Positions 7,543 through 16,656 of a DNA stretch of 64,000 bases are shown here, one piece after another. How positions within the stretch are numbered: position 1 is the first letter of the stretch; each line of letters starts with the position of its first letter. The DNA comes from Pandoraea norimbergensis (GTDB lineage: Bacteria; Pseudomonadota; Gammaproteobacteria; Burkholderiales; Burkholderiaceae), in contig NZ_CP013480.3 in assembly GCF_001465545.3 (NCBI RefSeq), positions 2,046,001-2,110,000 of the forward strand. Reading direction: 5' to 3'. The position numbers were made by a program, and so were the translations under genes. Under the pieces are notes generated by a model, which did no database searches, was not told where the DNA came from, and saw nothing but the letters and a program-made list of their open reading frames with translations.

Positions 7543-10206
7543 TCAGGGCCGAACGATGGTCGTCACAGTGGTCGATGTGACCGTGGTCGAGCGACGGCGG
7601 GCATCCCAGCGTTCCAGCCATTGCTCAAGGTCCTCCGCGCTGAGCGCAGGCGCGAACAAAAAGCCCTGTGCCACCCGATAGCCCTGTGCGATCAGCAGAT
7701 CGCGCTGGGCTTCGTCTTCGACCCCTTCCGCGACAACCGTCAGATGCAAGCTCCGGCCGATGCTGATGATGGCATTGGTGAGCGCACGCACGGTCTCGTC
7801 GCGCGTCACGTCGTGCACGAAGCTGCGGTCGAGCTTGAGTTCCGAGACGGGCAGGCGGCGCAGATAGCCGAGACTCGAATAGCCCGTGCCGAAGTCGTCC
7901 ATCGACAGCCGCACACCCATGGCATGCACTTCTTCGATGATGCGTCGCGTGCTCGGATTGTGGTCCATCAGCACGTTTTCGGTGATTTCGATGGCAAGAC
8001 ACGTCGGCGGCAGCTCATTGGCAGCCAGCGTATCGGCGATCATGCGCGGCAGGTCGTGATCGTGGAAGTTGGTCGGCGACAGATTGACCGACATGTTGCC
8101 GATCGCCACCCCGCGACGGCGCCAGTCCGCCAGTTGCCGGCACGATTCGCGTAGCGTCCACGCCCCCAGTTCGCCGATCAATCCGCATTCCTCCGCCAGC
8201 GCGATAAAGCGTGTCGGCGACACGTCGCCGTACTGCGGATGCACCCACCGGGTCAGCGCTTCCACCCCGCACACCGACTCGTCGAGCAGATTGATCTGCG
8301 GCTGGTAATGCAGCCGCAGGGTGTCGCGCCGCAGCGCGTCGCGCATGGCCGTTTCCAGCTCAAGGCGCTCCTGCGCGTGGATATTCATGTCCTCGTGATA
8401 GAACCGCACGCTGCCCGGGCTGGCCATCTTCGCCTGATACATCGCCATGTCCGCGCGCTGGAGCAGGATATCGAACTCCTGCCCGTGATTCGGATACAGG
8501 CTGATGCCGAAGCTGCCCGACGGGGTGAGCGTTACGCCATCGACCTGGCAGGGCGCGGTGAGCGCATTGCGCATGCGTTCGATGGCCGCGTCGAGCCGCT
8601 CGGGATCGCACTCGGTGAGCACGGCCACGAACTCGTCACCTGAGAGGCGCGCAACGATATCAGCACCGCGCAACGACCGGCGCAGGCGCTGGGCAATCGT
8701 GCGCAGCAACACGTCGCCGGCCTGATGGCCGAGCGAATCGTTGACCTGCTTGAAGCGATCCAGATCGAGGAAGATCACCGCCATGCGCGTGTTCAGCTCG
8801 TGCGCGCTGGCAATGGCCTGCGCGGCCAGCACGCCGAGCATGCTGCGATTCGGCAGGCCGGTGAGGCTGTCCGAGAACGCCAGTTGACGAATGCGCGTGC
8901 GCGATTCGTCGCGCTCGAACGCCAGTTTGCATAGGTGCACGCACACGTCGACCAGCCGTTCGTGCAAGGCGTCGGGGCCGCGCGCGGTGCGGTAATAGAA
9001 CGCGAGCACGCCGAGCACCCGGCCATCGTTGGCGATGATCGGCATGGCCCACGAGGCGGCCAGCCCGTAGGTCGCTGCCATGTCGCGGAAATCGGCCCAG
9101 CGCGGGTCGTGGGCGATGTCGGTCACGATGACGCGCCGCGCCTGAAAAGCAGCCGTGCCGCAAGTGCCCACATTCGGGCCGATGGCAATGCCGTCGATGA
9201 ACTGGTGATACTGCGCGGGCAGGCTCGGGCCGGCTTGCGGCCGCAGGTGGCCTTCGGCGTCCACGCGCACGACCGAGGCCATGACTTCCGGCGCAATCTG
9301 CTCCAGCTCACGGCAAATCAGCATGAGCACTTCCACGAGCGGTGCGTCACGCACCATCGCGGCCAGTGCCTTGTGCTGCAACACTTCCTGAATCTTGGAC
9401 TGCGTGATGTCCGTGAAAAGCGCCACGGCATTCACGAGCTTGCCATTCGCGTCGAGGATCGGGTTGGTGACGATCGACGCCCAGAGCGGTTGGCCCTGTG
9501 CCGTGCGCACGAGCACTTCGCAATGGCAACTGCGTCCGTCGCGGGCCGATACGAGGCAGCCCGTCAGGGCCTGCTGCACGTCGACGGCAGCCGCACCGCT
9601 GGCGAATTCGTCCACCGGCGCGTCGCCAAACGGGCTATGCCCCGATTTGCCGACCACTTCGTCGGCCCGGTAGCCGAGCATGCGGGTGAAGCCCGCGTTC
9701 ACATAACAGACCACGCCCTGCGCATCGGTGATGAGCACGGCGTTATCGGTCTCGTCCACGCCGAGCGAGAGCAGGTGCAGGCGGGCGTTGTCCTGCGCTT
9801 CGCGCTCGACGCGATCGGTCACGTCGGCGGCAAGCTTGATCACGAAGGCGAGTTTGCCGTCGCGATCGAAAACGGGGTTGTAGGTGGCTTCGAACCAGAC
9901 GGTGCCGCCATCGCGACGGCGGCGGCGCACTTGATCGGTGTGGGCGTGGCCGGTGCTGATCACGCGCTCCAGCGCGTTACCGCAGGTGGCGTCGCCTGCA
10001 TCGCACAGTGTGGCGTGCGGCTGGCCGATCAGTTCGTCGCGGGTGTAGCCGACCACGCCGAGCAACTTGTCGTTGACGTCGACGATCGTGCCCTCGGGGG
10101 TGAGGGTGAGCATGCCGAGCGAGCGGTCGAGCGCTGCGAGCAACGCATCGCGCCCGGGCGTCGGTGTTGCGCCGGCGGTGGACGACGGTGAACCGGGCAC
10201 GGCCAT
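7543..10206 (-). CDS. PAS-PAS-GAF-GGDEF-EAL c-di-GMP enzyme, DosP-like layout
   Basis: 887 aa, no membrane segment. The domains are two PAS (about 20-130 and 145-255), GAF (about 270-430), GGDEF (about 445-610) and EAL (about 625-870). The cyclase signature is SGDEF with an RGAD inhibitory site five residues before it. The EAL domain retains GVEALTRW, EITEN, DDFGTGYSS, LKLDRSF and VAEGVED and should be a working phosphodiesterase. Order and linker sequence resemble E. coli DosP, a haem oxygen sensor. Whether the first PAS binds haem or flavin here is unknown. I start at the ATG preceded by GAGGAG. The reading frame extends 42 codons further but without a ribosome site. Confidence 0.93.
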   Translation of the reverse strand: MAVPGSPSSTAGATPTPGRDALLAALDRSLGMLTLTPEGTIVDVNDKLLGVVGYTRDELIGQPHATLCDAGDATCGNALERVISTGHAHTDQVRRRRRDGGTVWFEATYNPVFDRDGKLAFVIKLAADVTDRVEREAQDNARLHLLSLGVDETDNAVLITDAQGVVCYVNAGFTRMLGYRADEVVGKSGHSPFGDAPVDEFASGAAAVDVQQALTGCLVSARDGRSCHCEVLVRTAQGQPLWASIVTNPILDANGKLVNAVALFTDITQSKIQEVLQHKALAAMVRDAPLVEVLMLICRELEQIAPEVMASVVRVDAEGHLRPQAGPSLPAQYHQFIDGIAIGPNVGTCGTAAFQARRVIVTDIAHDPRWADFRDMAATYGLAASWAMPIIANDGRVLGVLAFYYRTARGPDALHERLVDVCVHLCKLAFERDESRTRIRQLAFSDSLTGLPNRSMLGVLAAQAIASAHELNTRMAVIFLDLDRFKQVNDSLGHQAGDVLLRTIAQRLRRSLRGADIVARLSGDEFVAVLTECDPERLDAAIERMRNALTAPCQVDGVTLTPSGSFGISLYPNHGQEFDILLQRADMAMYQAKMASPGSVRFYHEDMNIHAQERLELETAMRDALRRDTLRLHYQPQINLLDESVCGVEALTRWVHPQYGDVSPTRFIALAEECGLIGELGAWTLRESCRQLADWRRRGVAIGNMSVNLSPTNFHDHDLPRMIADTLAANELPPTCLAIEITENVLMDHNPSTRRIIEEVHAMGVRLSMDDFGTGYSSLGYLRRLPVSELKLDRSFVHDVTRDETVRALTNAIISIGRSLHLTVVAEGVEDEAQRDLLIAQGYRVAQGFLFAPALSAEDLEQWLERWDARRRSTTVTSTTVTTIVRP

Positions 10207-10437
10207 CGCAAGGGCCTCCTCAGACGACCTGCGGACATTGTCGGGTGTTACAGGGGCTGGCACACCAAAAACGCTTTCAAGTATAGCGGCCTGCGGGGGC
10301 AGGCCGACATGGGAGAAACCGGGAGAGCGCACGGCTTGCGTGCGCGCTGGGGCTGGGTGCGTGGCGGCTTGGGCTGGACGTAGGGCTGGATTTCAGGCGG
10401 TAACCCGTGAGGTGGCGGCCACTGAAGCGGCAACCAC

Positions 10438-10656
10438 TCAGGCGCCAACCACCTTGATCCGGACGCCGTCGAGCGAAACGATCTGCCCGGCGCGGATTTT
10501 GCACGTCTTGCGGGATTCGGGCTTGCCGTCGACACGTACGAGGCCACTCGCGACAAGCGCCTTGCCGGCGCCTCCGGAGTCGGCCACGCCGGCGACTTTG
10601 AGCAAGTCGTTCAGGGCGATGAATTCGCCAGTGAGTTCAAAAGTAACGTTTTGCAT
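10438..10656 (-). CDS. S4-domain RNA-binding protein, YbcJ-like
   Basis: 72 aa, essentially a single S4 domain. It has IALNDLLKVAGVADSGGAGKALVASGLVRVDG, the alpha-L RNA-binding fold of YbcJ/YaaA-type proteins, and ends in a beta segment IVSLDGVRIKVV. The role is probably ribosome or structured-RNA binding in the cytoplasm. The length matches the family (about 70 aa). It starts just downstream of the TMEM175-like gene's leftward flank and is probably transcribed alone. Confidence 0.88.
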   Translation of the reverse strand: MQNVTFELTGEFIALNDLLKVAGVADSGGAGKALVASGLVRVDGKPESRKTCKIRAGQIVSLDGVRIKVVGA

Positions 10657-10747
10657 GATGGACCGGATACTACGTAAAAACCCGATGCGCGTCGACTGTC
10701 GAAAATTTCGAGTTGCCGGCTTATCGGCTTATCGGCTCATCGGCTTG

Positions 10748-11329
10748 TCAGCTCTCGATCACATGCTCGATGCGGCGGTCCGGAATGAGCCAGACGATGG
10801 CGACCAGCGCGTACAGGCCGAGCGACACGGCCGGCGCCACGAACGCGAGGCCGATGGCCAGCGCATAGCCGAGCACGGAGAGCTTGCCCTTGGCGTCCCG
10901 GCCGATGGCGGCAGCCAGCTTGAGGTTGGCGCCTTCACCGTGCACGGCCAGCAGGGCGCGCGTGAGAATGTAGTACGCCACGGCGGCCATGAAGAGCACG
11001 ACGCCGTAGAGCGCTGTCGGCCACGCGGTGAGGTGGTTCTCACCCAGCCAGTGGGTGACGAACGGAATCAACGACAGCCAGAACAGCAAGTGCAGGTTGG
11101 CCCACAGCACACCGCCCGAGACGCGCTGCACCACATGAAACAGGTGATGGTGATTGTTCCAGTAAATGCCGACGTAGATATAACTCATGATGTACGTCAG
11201 AAAGGTCGGCAGTACTGGCAGCAACTCGTCGAGATCAGTGCCGTGCGGCGCTTTCATCTCGAGCACCATGATGGTGATGATGATGGCGATCACGCCATCG
11301 CTAAAGGCTTCCAGTCGGCTTTTGCCCAT
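10748..11329 (-). CDS. TMEM175-family (DUF1211) membrane protein
   Basis: 193 aa, about five to six membrane helices. The first helix carries the family signature RLEAFSDGVIAIIITIMVLE (FSDG motif), which lines the pore in TMEM175 potassium channels. NNHHHLFHVV follows helix 3, also typical. Bacterial homologues are reported to be K+-permeable channels, but some DUF1211 proteins remain untested, so the transport role is by family only. It ends at IEHVIES. Confidence 0.88.
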   Translation of the reverse strand: MGKSRLEAFSDGVIAIIITIMVLEMKAPHGTDLDELLPVLPTFLTYIMSYIYVGIYWNNHHHLFHVVQRVSGGVLWANLHLLFWLSLIPFVTHWLGENHLTAWPTALYGVVLFMAAVAYYILTRALLAVHGEGANLKLAAAIGRDAKGKLSVLGYALAIGLAFVAPAVSLGLYALVAIVWLIPDRRIEHVIES

Positions 11330-11418
11330 GGTGTCGGTTGGTTGGTGCTGGTCAAAGTGGGAAGCGAAAACGCAGAGCGGCGCGGCGGGCGAAACACTCC
11401 GCCACGCGCCGCCGGCAT

Positions 11419-12711
11419 TCAGACAATGGCGACCCGATTGCGGCCGGCTTGCTTGGCGGCGTACATCGCGCGGTCGGCGCGTTGCAGCACCGCACCGAAA
11501 TCGGCGTCGTCGGGGGCAAGACTCCCCACGCCGATGCTCGCGGTAAAGCGCACGGGGCCGGTGGCGCCCGGCACGCTGGTGTTACTGATGGCAGAAAGCA
11601 GACGGTCGGCGGCCTGCACAGCGCGATGCGCATCGGCTTCGGGCAGCAGCACGGCGAATTCTTCCCCGCCGAGCCGTCCCATGACGGTGCCTTTGCGCAG
11701 CGTGGCGCGCGCCACCAGCGTCAATTCGACGATGACGCGATCGCCAATCGCATGGCCCCAACTGTCATTGATGGCCTTGAAGTGATCGATGTCGATCATC
11801 AGCACGGCGAGCCGGCGGCGCTGGGCGCGGGCGGTGGCAAACGCTTGTTCGGCCTGCATGAGAAACGCACGCCGGTTGAGCGCACCGGTCAGGCCGTCGC
11901 GCATGGCCATGTCGCCGAGTACCTGATTGACGCGGCGCAGTTCGAGTTCGTCGACCACCAGCGCAGACAGGTCGGCGAGCAGGCCGCGCATTTCGGCGTC
12001 GAGCGTGCGGGGGCGGCGGTCGATCACGCAGAGGGTGCCGAGCCGGTGACCTTCGGGCGTGCGCAGTGGGGCGCCGGCGTAGAAGCGAATGTGCGGATCG
12101 CCAGTGACGAGCGGGTTATCGGCGAAGCGCCGGTCGGCGTGGGCGTCGGGCACCACGAGCACGTCGTCGCTCAGGATGGCGTGTGCGCAGAACGCCATCG
12201 AGCGGGGCGTCTGAGTGGCGTCGATACCTTGTTTGGCCTTGAACCACTGACGCGACTCGTCAATGAGCGACACGAGCGAGATCGGCGTGCCGAGCACGTA
12301 CGAGGCGATTCGCACGATGCGATCGAACGCGGGTTCCGGGGAAGAATCGAGGATGTCATAGCGGCGCAGGGCCGCCAGACGTGCCGCTTCGTCGATGGTC
12401 GCGCCGCGGTTGGCGGCGAATGACGTGGGCAGCAGGCTATGCAGAGAATCTTGCGTTAGCGGTAGCGGCTGCGGTGAATGCGCTCCGGGTGTGGTCATAT
12501 CGCGACGGGCAGGTATGGCGTAGCGAGTGGATGACAGCAGCTCCGTCACGGGCAGCATTGACGACGGCGACTGCGCGAAGGGTGTGGCGCCCATTCTGCC
12601 GCGCATGTCGTCGCTTGGCAAATTAGGGGGCGACAGCAACTCGCCGTGCCAGAGTTCATGGGCGGCACGTGTGTTGTCGCCGAGCACCGGTGTCGGAGCG
12701 CTGTGGGTCAT
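11419..12711 (-). CDS. GAF-GGDEF diguanylate cyclase
   Basis: 430 aa, soluble. A disordered N-terminus of about 110 residues (Ser, Pro, Thr) is followed by a GAF domain at about 115-255 (RLAALRRYDILDSSPEP opening, RSMAFCAHAI, FYAGAPL) and a GGDEF domain at about 265-430. The active site GGEEF is intact. The inhibitory-site position reads RKGT, so product inhibition through the canonical RxxD is probably absent. The ATG overlaps the TGA of the upstream flavin reductase by four bases, indicating translational coupling and supporting this long N-terminus. Function: c-di-GMP synthesis gated by a small ligand or redox signal on GAF (inference). Confidence 0.9.
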   Translation of the reverse strand: MTHSAPTPVLGDNTRAAHELWHGELLSPPNLPSDDMRGRMGATPFAQSPSSMLPVTELLSSTRYAIPARRDMTTPGAHSPQPLPLTQDSLHSLLPTSFAANRGATIDEAARLAALRRYDILDSSPEPAFDRIVRIASYVLGTPISLVSLIDESRQWFKAKQGIDATQTPRSMAFCAHAILSDDVLVVPDAHADRRFADNPLVTGDPHIRFYAGAPLRTPEGHRLGTLCVIDRRPRTLDAEMRGLLADLSALVVDELELRRVNQVLGDMAMRDGLTGALNRRAFLMQAEQAFATARAQRRRLAVLMIDIDHFKAINDSWGHAIGDRVIVELTLVARATLRKGTVMGRLGGEEFAVLLPEADAHRAVQAADRLLSAISNTSVPGATGPVRFTASIGVGSLAPDDADFGAVLQRADRAMYAAKQAGRNRVAIV

Positions 12712-13283
12712 GATTTGACTTCGAAGGCTTCACCGGTCTCGAAGAAGTTGCCGCCGGCGATATAGTGAATACTGCGCGACACGCCGGGCGCGAACTGCCA
12801 GTGCCCATCGCGAAACGCGCGCGGATCGGCCCAGGCCGCAACGACCTCGCCGAGAAAGAGATCGTAGCGATCCTGATTGTGCGGCTCGGGGATGACGCGG
12901 CATTCCAGCCAGGCGACGCACCCCCCGATGAGCGGTGCCTGAATGTGACTGCCTTCGAACGCATGGACGCCGGTGCCGTCGGTGAACTTATCGGTGTCGC
13001 GGCCAGAGACGCTGCCGACGGCCAATGTTTCGCGGGCGATGATGCGCGCCGGCACGTTCAATGAAAACTCGCCCGAGGCTTCGACCAGTTCGCGGGTCAG
13101 CGTATTGCGGTCGATGACCACGGCGACTTTGGGCGGCGAGAAGTCGAGCGGCATGTTCCACGCCGCCGCCATGACGTTGCGACGCCCGGCATGGGCGCTG
13201 CCGACGAGCACGGTCGGGCCGTGGTTGAGCAGCCGGTAAGCTTTAGGCAATTCGACGGGCAGGCGTTCGGTCATTTCGGTCAT
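12708..13283 (-). CDS. Flavin reductase-like / FMN-binding split-barrel protein
   Basis: 191 aa. It has the flavin reductase domain with GPTVLVGSAHAGRRNVMAAAW near the start, then DRNTLTRELVEASGEFSLNVP and ending near HYIAGGNFFETG. Family members bind FMN and reduce flavin with NAD(P)H or act as small oxidoreductases. The physiological partner is not evident. It is transcribed ahead of, and translationally coupled to, the GAF-GGDEF gene. Three in-frame ATGs are close together (13283, 13274 and one further upstream at 13358). I chose the one giving MTEMTERL. Confidence 0.85.
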   Translation of the reverse strand: MTEMTERLPVELPKAYRLLNHGPTVLVGSAHAGRRNVMAAAWNMPLDFSPPKVAVVIDRNTLTRELVEASGEFSLNVPARIIARETLAVGSVSGRDTDKFTDGTGVHAFEGSHIQAPLIGGCVAWLECRVIPEPHNQDRYDLFLGEVVAAWADPRAFRDGHWQFAPGVSRSIHYIAGGNFFETGEAFEVKS

Positions 13284-13410
13284 GGCGGGCACTCGACAAG
13301 CTTGGCTTCGGTAGAGCGGGTCATGATAGCGCGGCTCGCGCGGCGGCGACGCTTGCAATAGCGGGTATAGCGGGTATGGCGGGAGTCAAACGGGGCCATG
13401 CCCCGCCATC

Positions 13411-13444
13411 TGAAAAAACGGCCCGCAGGGTGAGCTGCGGGCCG
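13411..13444 (-). terminator. Leftward intrinsic terminator with no assigned gene
   Basis: On the minus strand CGGCCCGCAG / CTGCGGGCCG (stem at 13419-13444) is followed by six T. It is upstream of the flavin reductase gene, so it would end a leftward transcript starting somewhere between 13445 and 13675, where I see no protein gene. Confidence 0.7.
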
Positions 13445-13567
13445 ACAAACGGCACGGTGCGGGGAGCTCGTGCCGGATCAGATGTGAAGCTAGTATGCAA
13501 TGGCATCGTCCCAGTCCGGTCCCCACGAGGTGGGGTGGCAGCGCGTTCTGTATCAATACAAAACGCG
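13419..13567 (-). ncRNA. Candidate small RNA ending at the 13419 terminator
   Basis: The 390-bp gap between the flavin reductase and DUF72 genes holds a CCCCAC/GTGGGG hairpin (13521-13535), a CGCGTT/AACGCG inverted repeat (13542-13567) and a strong leftward terminator. No protein-coding frame fits. The 5' end is a guess. I cannot identify a known RNA family, and the hairpins could instead be operators. Confidence 0.35.
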
Positions 13568-13675
13568 ACACCCGGTCGGCATTGCGACGATGAGGCAATG
13601 CGCGTGGCAGAGGTGCAGCAGACGCGCACAATGCGCAGAAGGCGAGCGAGCGTTTTTGAAGCGTGAGGAGGGCGT

Positions 13676-14638
13676 ATGAGCGGCAACGTATACGTGGGCA
13701 CGGCATCGTGGACGGATAAGTCGCTCATCGCATGCAAGCGGTTTTATCCACCGGGACATGCGTCGGCCGAAGCGCGTCTGCGCTACTACGCGAGCCGCTT
13801 TCCGATGGTCGAAGTCGACAGCAGCTATTACGCGATGCCGTCGGGATCCAATGCGCAGCTTTGGGCGGAACGCACCCCGCCGTCGTTCGTCTTCAACATC
13901 AAGGCATTCCGTCTGCTCACGGGGCACCAGACGCCACGTGTCGCCTTTCCCAAGGACTTGCAGGCGGCGCTGCCACCCGGTCCGCGCGCGAATGTCTACT
14001 ACAAGGATGTGCCCGCGGCTCTACAAGATGAAATCTGGCGGCGCTATCTTGAAGCGCTCGCACCGCTCGCGAGGGCGAACAAACTCGGTCTGGTCCACTT
14101 CCAATTTCCGCCTTGGCTCACGGGCGACAAAGCGAGTCGTGCGCACATCGAAATGTGTGCCGAGCGCATGGCAGGCTACGGCGTCGCTGCCGAGTTTCGC
14201 CACCATCACTGGTTTGACGACGCGCATCGCGACGCCACACTCGCATGGCTGCGCGAACTGGGCTGGGTCAACACCATCGTCGACGAACCTCAAGGCTTCA
14301 CGAACAGCATTCCGACGGTCTGGGCGGCCACCTCGCCACGCGCCGCCGTCCTGCGTCTGCACGGGCGCAATCACGAAACTTGGAACGTACGCGACAGCAC
14401 GGCCGCTTCGGATCGCTTCAATTACGACTATCGCGAAGCGGAACTCGCCGCGCTCATCGACCCGATTCGCATCATCGCGAAGGAAGTTGCCCACGTGTAC
14501 GTGGTGTTCAACAACAACTATGAAGATCAGGGGCAACGCAACGCGCTGGCGCTCATGAATCTGCTCGGCGATAGCGCTATCGCGCGAACTACTGCGCCGA
14601 CGCAACTCCCACCCGATGAAGCGGCTTCGCTCTTCTGA
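13676..14638 (+). CDS. DUF72 family protein (YecE-like)
   Basis: 320 aa, no signal peptide. It opens with VYVGTASWTDKSLI and contains YYASRFPMVEVDSSYYAMPS, FVFNIKAFRLLTGH, GLVHFQFPPWL, AAEFRHHHW and VLRLHGRN, the full DUF72 pattern. The fold is a TIM barrel. The biochemical function of YecE-like proteins is not established, although some are linked to nucleic-acid metabolism. The length is slightly above E. coli YecE (272 aa). The ATG follows GGAGGG closely. It is followed by a hydrolase gene in the same direction, 107 bp away. Confidence 0.9.
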   Translation: MSGNVYVGTASWTDKSLIACKRFYPPGHASAEARLRYYASRFPMVEVDSSYYAMPSGSNAQLWAERTPPSFVFNIKAFRLLTGHQTPRVAFPKDLQAALPPGPRANVYYKDVPAALQDEIWRRYLEALAPLARANKLGLVHFQFPPWLTGDKASRAHIEMCAERMAGYGVAAEFRHHHWFDDAHRDATLAWLRELGWVNTIVDEPQGFTNSIPTVWAATSPRAAVLRLHGRNHETWNVRDSTAASDRFNYDYREAELAALIDPIRIIAKEVAHVYVVFNNNYEDQGQRNALALMNLLGDSAIARTTAPTQLPPDEAASLF

Positions 14639-14745
14639 CCGCTTCGGTCTATCCTCTCTTCCTTTCCGGTACCTCTCACGAAACCATCAGGTTTCTTCAA
14701 GGCTTACCGGTGCTTCGTTTCTCGTAACCCCTTGGAGCTTTACGC

Positions 14746-15357
14746 GTGCCCACGCCGTCTCAATTGCTTTTCCTGCCCGGTGCCTCGGGCAACACCGCCT
14801 TCTGGCAACCGGTGGCCGACCAACTCTCGCATCCGGCAACCCGTGTCGTGCTCGGCTATCCCGGCTTTGGCGCCACCCCGGCCGACCCCGCCGTGAACGA
14901 TATCGATGCGCTGACGCAACGTGTCGTCGCGCACCTCGATCAACCGACGGCCATCATCGCGCAATCGATGGGCGGCATTCTCGCCATTCGCGCCGCCCTC
15001 GCACGTCCGGAAATGGTCACGCACCTTGTGCTGTCGGTCACCTCCGGCGGCGTCGATATGCATGACCTCGGCGCGAAGGACTGGCGCGACGGGTTTGCCG
15101 ACGCGAACCCCACGTTGCCCGATTGGTTTCTGACCTACCACGCTGACCTTTCGCCCGATATCTCGCGAATCACACAACCCACGCTACTGCTCTGGGGAGA
15201 CGCCGACCCGCTCAGCCCGGTTGCCGTCGGTGAGCGTTTGCACACCCTGCTGCCCGATGCGCGCCTCCATGTAGTGGACGGCGGGGCGCACGATCTCGCC
15301 TACGCGCATGCAGCCGACGTGGCACCGCTTATCGACGCACATCTCGCACGCGTCTGA
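14746..15357 (+). CDS. Alpha/beta hydrolase
   Basis: 203 aa, short for the fold (lid reduced). The catalytic triad is visible: nucleophile Ser in AQSMGG (about residue 67), Asp in LLWGDADPLSP (about 149), His in VDGGAHDLAY (about 178). LLFLPGASGN supplies the oxyanion-hole segment. Substrate unknown; likely a carboxylesterase or C-C hydrolase. It uses a GTG start. Confidence 0.88.
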   Translation: MPTPSQLLFLPGASGNTAFWQPVADQLSHPATRVVLGYPGFGATPADPAVNDIDALTQRVVAHLDQPTAIIAQSMGGILAIRAALARPEMVTHLVLSVTSGGVDMHDLGAKDWRDGFADANPTLPDWFLTYHADLSPDISRITQPTLLLWGDADPLSPVAVGERLHTLLPDARLHVVDGGAHDLAYAHAADVAPLIDAHLARV

Positions 15358-15468
15358 CCCGGGCCGGTCGCGTCGAACGAGGGGGCGCGAATGTCGTGCT
15401 GACAGTTTTTGGCGCAGTACCATGTTTTGATAGCCGTAACCTGTGTTCACCTCTGGAGGCAGACGAAC

Positions 15469-16116
15469 ATGACGACCGACCGGCGAATCACGTTTTTTCA
15501 CGCACCCAACACGCGCTCGACCGGCGTGTTGGTGCTACTCGACGAATTGCAGGCTGACTACGACCTGCATCTGCTGCGCTTCGCCACCGGCGAACAACGC
15601 AGCGCCGACTTTCTCGATATCAACCCGATGGGCAAGGTGCCGGCCATCCGCCACGGCGATGCCGTGGTCACGGAACAGGCGGCGGTGTACATGTACGTCG
15701 CGGAGTTGTATCCGGAGAAGGGGCTGTCGCCGCCGCCGGGGGACCCGCGCCGTGGCGCGTACTTGCGATGGATGGTGTTCTACGGTTCGTGTGTCGAACC
15801 TGCGGTGACCGACAAGGCGCTGGCGCGTCCGGTGATGGAGCACTCTCGCTCGCCCTACGGCGATTACGACGAAGTGATGTGGACGATCGAGCGACACCTG
15901 ACGCAGAACCCCGGCCCATGGTGGCTGGGCGAGTCGTTCACTGCCGCCGATGCGCTGTGGGGCAACGCCTTGCACTTTCTCACGCAGTTCAAGATGGTGC
16001 CAGCCAGCCCCGCCATTGCGGCATATGTGGAACGCTTTCGCGCTCGCGACTCGGTCAAGCGCGGACACGCGCACGACGCCGAACTGGCCAAGAGCCTGGC
16101 TGCGAGTGGCACGTGA
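15469..16116 (+). CDS. Glutathione S-transferase family protein
   Basis: 215 aa. A thioredoxin-like N-terminal domain (ITFFHAPNTRSTGVLVLLDEL, then NPMGKVPAIRHGDAVVTEQAAVYMYVAELYP, with the cis-Pro and the glutathione-gamma-Glu loop) is followed by an all-helical C-terminal domain with FTAADALWGNAL. Cytoplasmic glutathione conjugation or peroxidase activity is likely; substrate unknown. The ATG after a CTGGAGG ribosome site sets the start. gshA, which makes part of its cofactor, lies elsewhere in this window but is not linked. Confidence 0.9.
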   Translation: MTTDRRITFFHAPNTRSTGVLVLLDELQADYDLHLLRFATGEQRSADFLDINPMGKVPAIRHGDAVVTEQAAVYMYVAELYPEKGLSPPPGDPRRGAYLRWMVFYGSCVEPAVTDKALARPVMEHSRSPYGDYDEVMWTIERHLTQNPGPWWLGESFTAADALWGNALHFLTQFKMVPASPAIAAYVERFRARDSVKRGHAHDAELAKSLAASGT

Positions 16117-16140
16117 CGCCACTCGCTGGATAGGCTTGCG

Positions 16141-16617
16141 TCAGTCAGGCAACACGTCGATTTGCGGTTCGCAGTCGATGGGGAAGTTGACGGAATTGGC
16201 GACGTAGCATTTGGCGTGGGCTTCGTGGTGCAGCTCGGCCGCAAGCTTAGCGTCGCTGCCCGCGCGTAAGGTCACGTGCGGGCGCAGCAGGATTCGCGTG
16301 AAGCGACCCTCTTGCGGCGTATCGATCATCGTGCCGAGGGCATCGTCGCGATATTGCTCGACACGGATACCCGCGTCGGAACAGAGGTGCAAATACCAGA
16401 GTTTGTGGCAGGCGCTTGCCGAAGCCACCAGCAATTCCTCGGGGTTCCAGCGCGCGGCGTCACCCCGGAAGGCTGGGTCGGCAGAGCCCGGAATCTCGGG
16501 CTTGCCGTCGGCGTCGATCACATGATTGCGACCGTACTCGCGGTAGCCCGATGTGCCGGTGCCCTGATTGCCGATCCACTCGATGCGAACGCGGTACTGG
16601 TGTTCTCCTGATGCCAT
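16141..16617 (-). CDS. OsmC/Ohr family peroxiredoxin-like protein
   Basis: 158 aa. It has the OsmC fold with both redox cysteines: SASACHKLWYL (about residue 70) and HAKCYVANSVNFPI (about residue 137). NPEELLVASASACH is the family signature. It should detoxify organic hydroperoxides using these thiols. A frame starting eight codons earlier exists; I prefer MASGEHQ. It is convergent with the GST gene (24 bp between stops). An octanucleotide tandem repeat lies 40 bp upstream in the promoter region and may affect its expression. Confidence 0.9.
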   Translation of the reverse strand: MASGEHQYRVRIEWIGNQGTGTSGYREYGRNHVIDADGKPEIPGSADPAFRGDAARWNPEELLVASASACHKLWYLHLCSDAGIRVEQYRDDALGTMIDTPQEGRFTRILLRPHVTLRAGSDAKLAAELHHEAHAKCYVANSVNFPIDCEPQIDVLPD

Positions 16618-16656
16618 GACGTGTCTCTTTGCGAAGGTCAAGAAGTCGGAAGGTCG

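Noticed and set aside
10207..10332. Upstream extension of the PAS-PAS-GAF-GGDEF-EAL protein
   Set aside because: The strong GAGGAG ribosome site points to the ATG at 10206; the extra 42 codons lack support.
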